Positions 62,922-64,000 of a stretch of 64,000 nucleotides of DNA are shown here, piece by piece (position 1 is the first letter of the stretch; every line of letters begins with the position of its first letter). The position numbers were made by a program, and so were the translations under genes. Under the pieces are notes generated by a model, which had not been told where the DNA came from, did not search any database, and saw nothing but the letters and a program-made list of their open reading frames with translations. Source of the DNA: Phytophthora colocasiae (taxonomy: Eukaryota > Oomycota > Peronosporomycetes > Peronosporales > Peronosporaceae); the NCBI GenBank assembly GCA_018806915.1, contig JAGKQI010000047.1, positions 1,364,001 to 1,428,000 of the forward strand. The letters are read 5' to 3'.

Positions 62922-63916
62922 TTGCTCGTATTGCGCTGTCCAAAAATCGTTTTCAACAATAAGTGCTGCCAAGGACGTCGCCAGTTTCATGGGCCAATAC
63001 ACCAATGGACAAGAAGGGAGTTTCGGTACCATCTTGCGCTTGATTCATTTGAACCCGCCTACAGCCACTGGATACGTTTTGGCCGACGGAGATCGGCAAG
63101 AAGATAGTTGTGTTCCCTCTGGACCCACATTTTGGCTAAGTGCCTCGTCGATGGGTGCACGGACTACCGAGTTCAAGTACTTTTCCAACTGGGACACAGG
63201 GTTGGTAAAAGATTTTTGGCCATGAGCCAAAAAGAGGAAGAGATCTCCACTTGGTTCATGAAGAGAGGCTTGGCGAATACAATTAAGCACCTGATAGCAC
63301 AGTTCGACAAAGTTCCGGACGCACGTATCATCAATGGACTCAACAGCAAATCGAGTAACAGTGATACGCCTTCGTTCGACTTGCGACGTGCATTGGGAAC
63401 GTTGATGCAGGACTCCGATTTACGAAAGCTCATTCCGCCGGTTGTGTATCGTTTGAATCGTTGTGATTTCGCCATTTTGAAGGTGACCCAGTTCGTAGAT
63501 TCTATGAATGCTAAAATTGAGGACGAGAACTTCGCATCGCAGTTGCTACGACGTCATCATTTTCTCCGAAATGTGGGAATCTCTTCTTTATCGTTTCCAC
63601 GGATGATGGGATTTTACCGACGTATTGATATCCGACGGGGGTCTCTCCACTTTTACGGAGCTTTACTGTGCCTACTCCAAGGAGAAATCCAAGACCTGCA
63701 GCCAACTGGGAAAAACGACGCCAATCCTATATCATTTACGAACGCGATGAATACTGGAACAAAAGCGCCGCGATTCCGGATCAATCTAGCGTCTTGTTGC
63801 TCAGTGGCATGCTTGATGGACAAACGACGCACAAGCATGCAGAGTTTCTGCTGGGTGCTCTTAACCCCTTCTCTCCCGAAATCCAGGACCTCAAACGCGT
63901 AAATCACGGTACTTGA
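62922..63916 (+). pseudogene. S33-type serine peptidase, copy 3, decayed
   Basis: Homologous to the middle and end of copy 2: STISAAKDVASFMGQYTNGQ, LIHLNPPTATGYVL, SSMGARTTEFKYFSNWDTG, FDLRRALGTLMQDSDLRKLI, VYRLNRC, LLLSGMLDGQTTHKHAEFLL and HGT. The segment with the catalytic GWSYG is missing or scrambled, and frames change several times. Signal peptide and first third are absent. It follows copy 2 in the same direction. Confidence 0.85.
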
Positions 63917-64000
63917 ACGTCGTAAGATACGCCATTGCCTTACACTTCATTCTAGTATGGCGTACATAGCCACAGCGGGAAGCAGTATAAAGTCTCAACA

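Overview
The window looks like nuclear DNA of an oomycete, most likely Phytophthora or a close relative. The host genes are compact. They carry few, short GT-AG introns (54-155 nt), sit 70-500 bp apart, and encode eukaryotic proteins: AP-2 mu, RRP8, SLC35F6, EAPP, an eIF2-alpha-type kinase and TKL kinases. Two promoters fit the oomycete initiator plus flanking-region motif. The transposons (piggyBac, PIF/Harbinger, MULE, hAT, Tc1, LTR) are types common in these genomes. I saw no rRNA, tRNA or CRISPR. Gene models were spliced by hand and every spliced model is checked for reading frame. No species name can be proved from the sequence alone.

Layout. 1-1777: 3' end of a glycine-rich repeat protein. 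1952-6770: host genes AP-2 mu (-), tryptophan synthase beta (+), a TOM1/THH1-like membrane protein (-) and a small secreted peptide precursor (+). 6550-7140 is a partial duplicate of 27.37-28.02 kb, which holds a second peptide gene and the tail of an EF-hand-like gene. 7465-26286 is a transposon graveyard: a complete TTAA-flanked piggyBac element (7465-12285), a decayed hAT gene, an 800-bp run of small hairpins (14129-14937), a 985-bp element with perfect 42-bp inverted ends, two PIF/Harbinger gene pairs, and a three-level nest (MULE inside hAT inside an unidentified ORF). 27.4-29.0 kb: peptide gene and EF-hand-like gene. 29111-30640: Tc1 element with IR/DR ends. 31.8-36.7 kb: PH-domain protein, membrane-anchored TKL kinase and a low-complexity protein. 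37179-40534: young non-coding LTR element with identical LTRs. 41.1-54.0 kb: dense host gene block (IQM-like, RRP8, zinc-cluster protein, coiled-coil, SLC35F6-like, IQ/C2 protein, EAPP, eIF2-alpha kinase-like). 55.4-57.4 kb: decayed MULE. 57.7-59.2 kb: WD40 protein. 59.4-64.0 kb: three copies of a secreted S33-type peptidase, none intact.

The host genes form no pathway or operon. They are ordinary euchromatic neighbours, several divergent over short shared promoters (RRP8/zinc protein; IQ-C2/EAPP; TOM1-like/peptide). The most unusual signals are the nested insertions whose removal restores both interrupted reading frames, a recurring TATCGTGT motif in six of seven piggyBac introns and in the element's right-end hairpin, a 185-bp exon-intron triplication in that gene, the hairpin array, and a duplicated prepropeptide with a Lys-Arg processing site.
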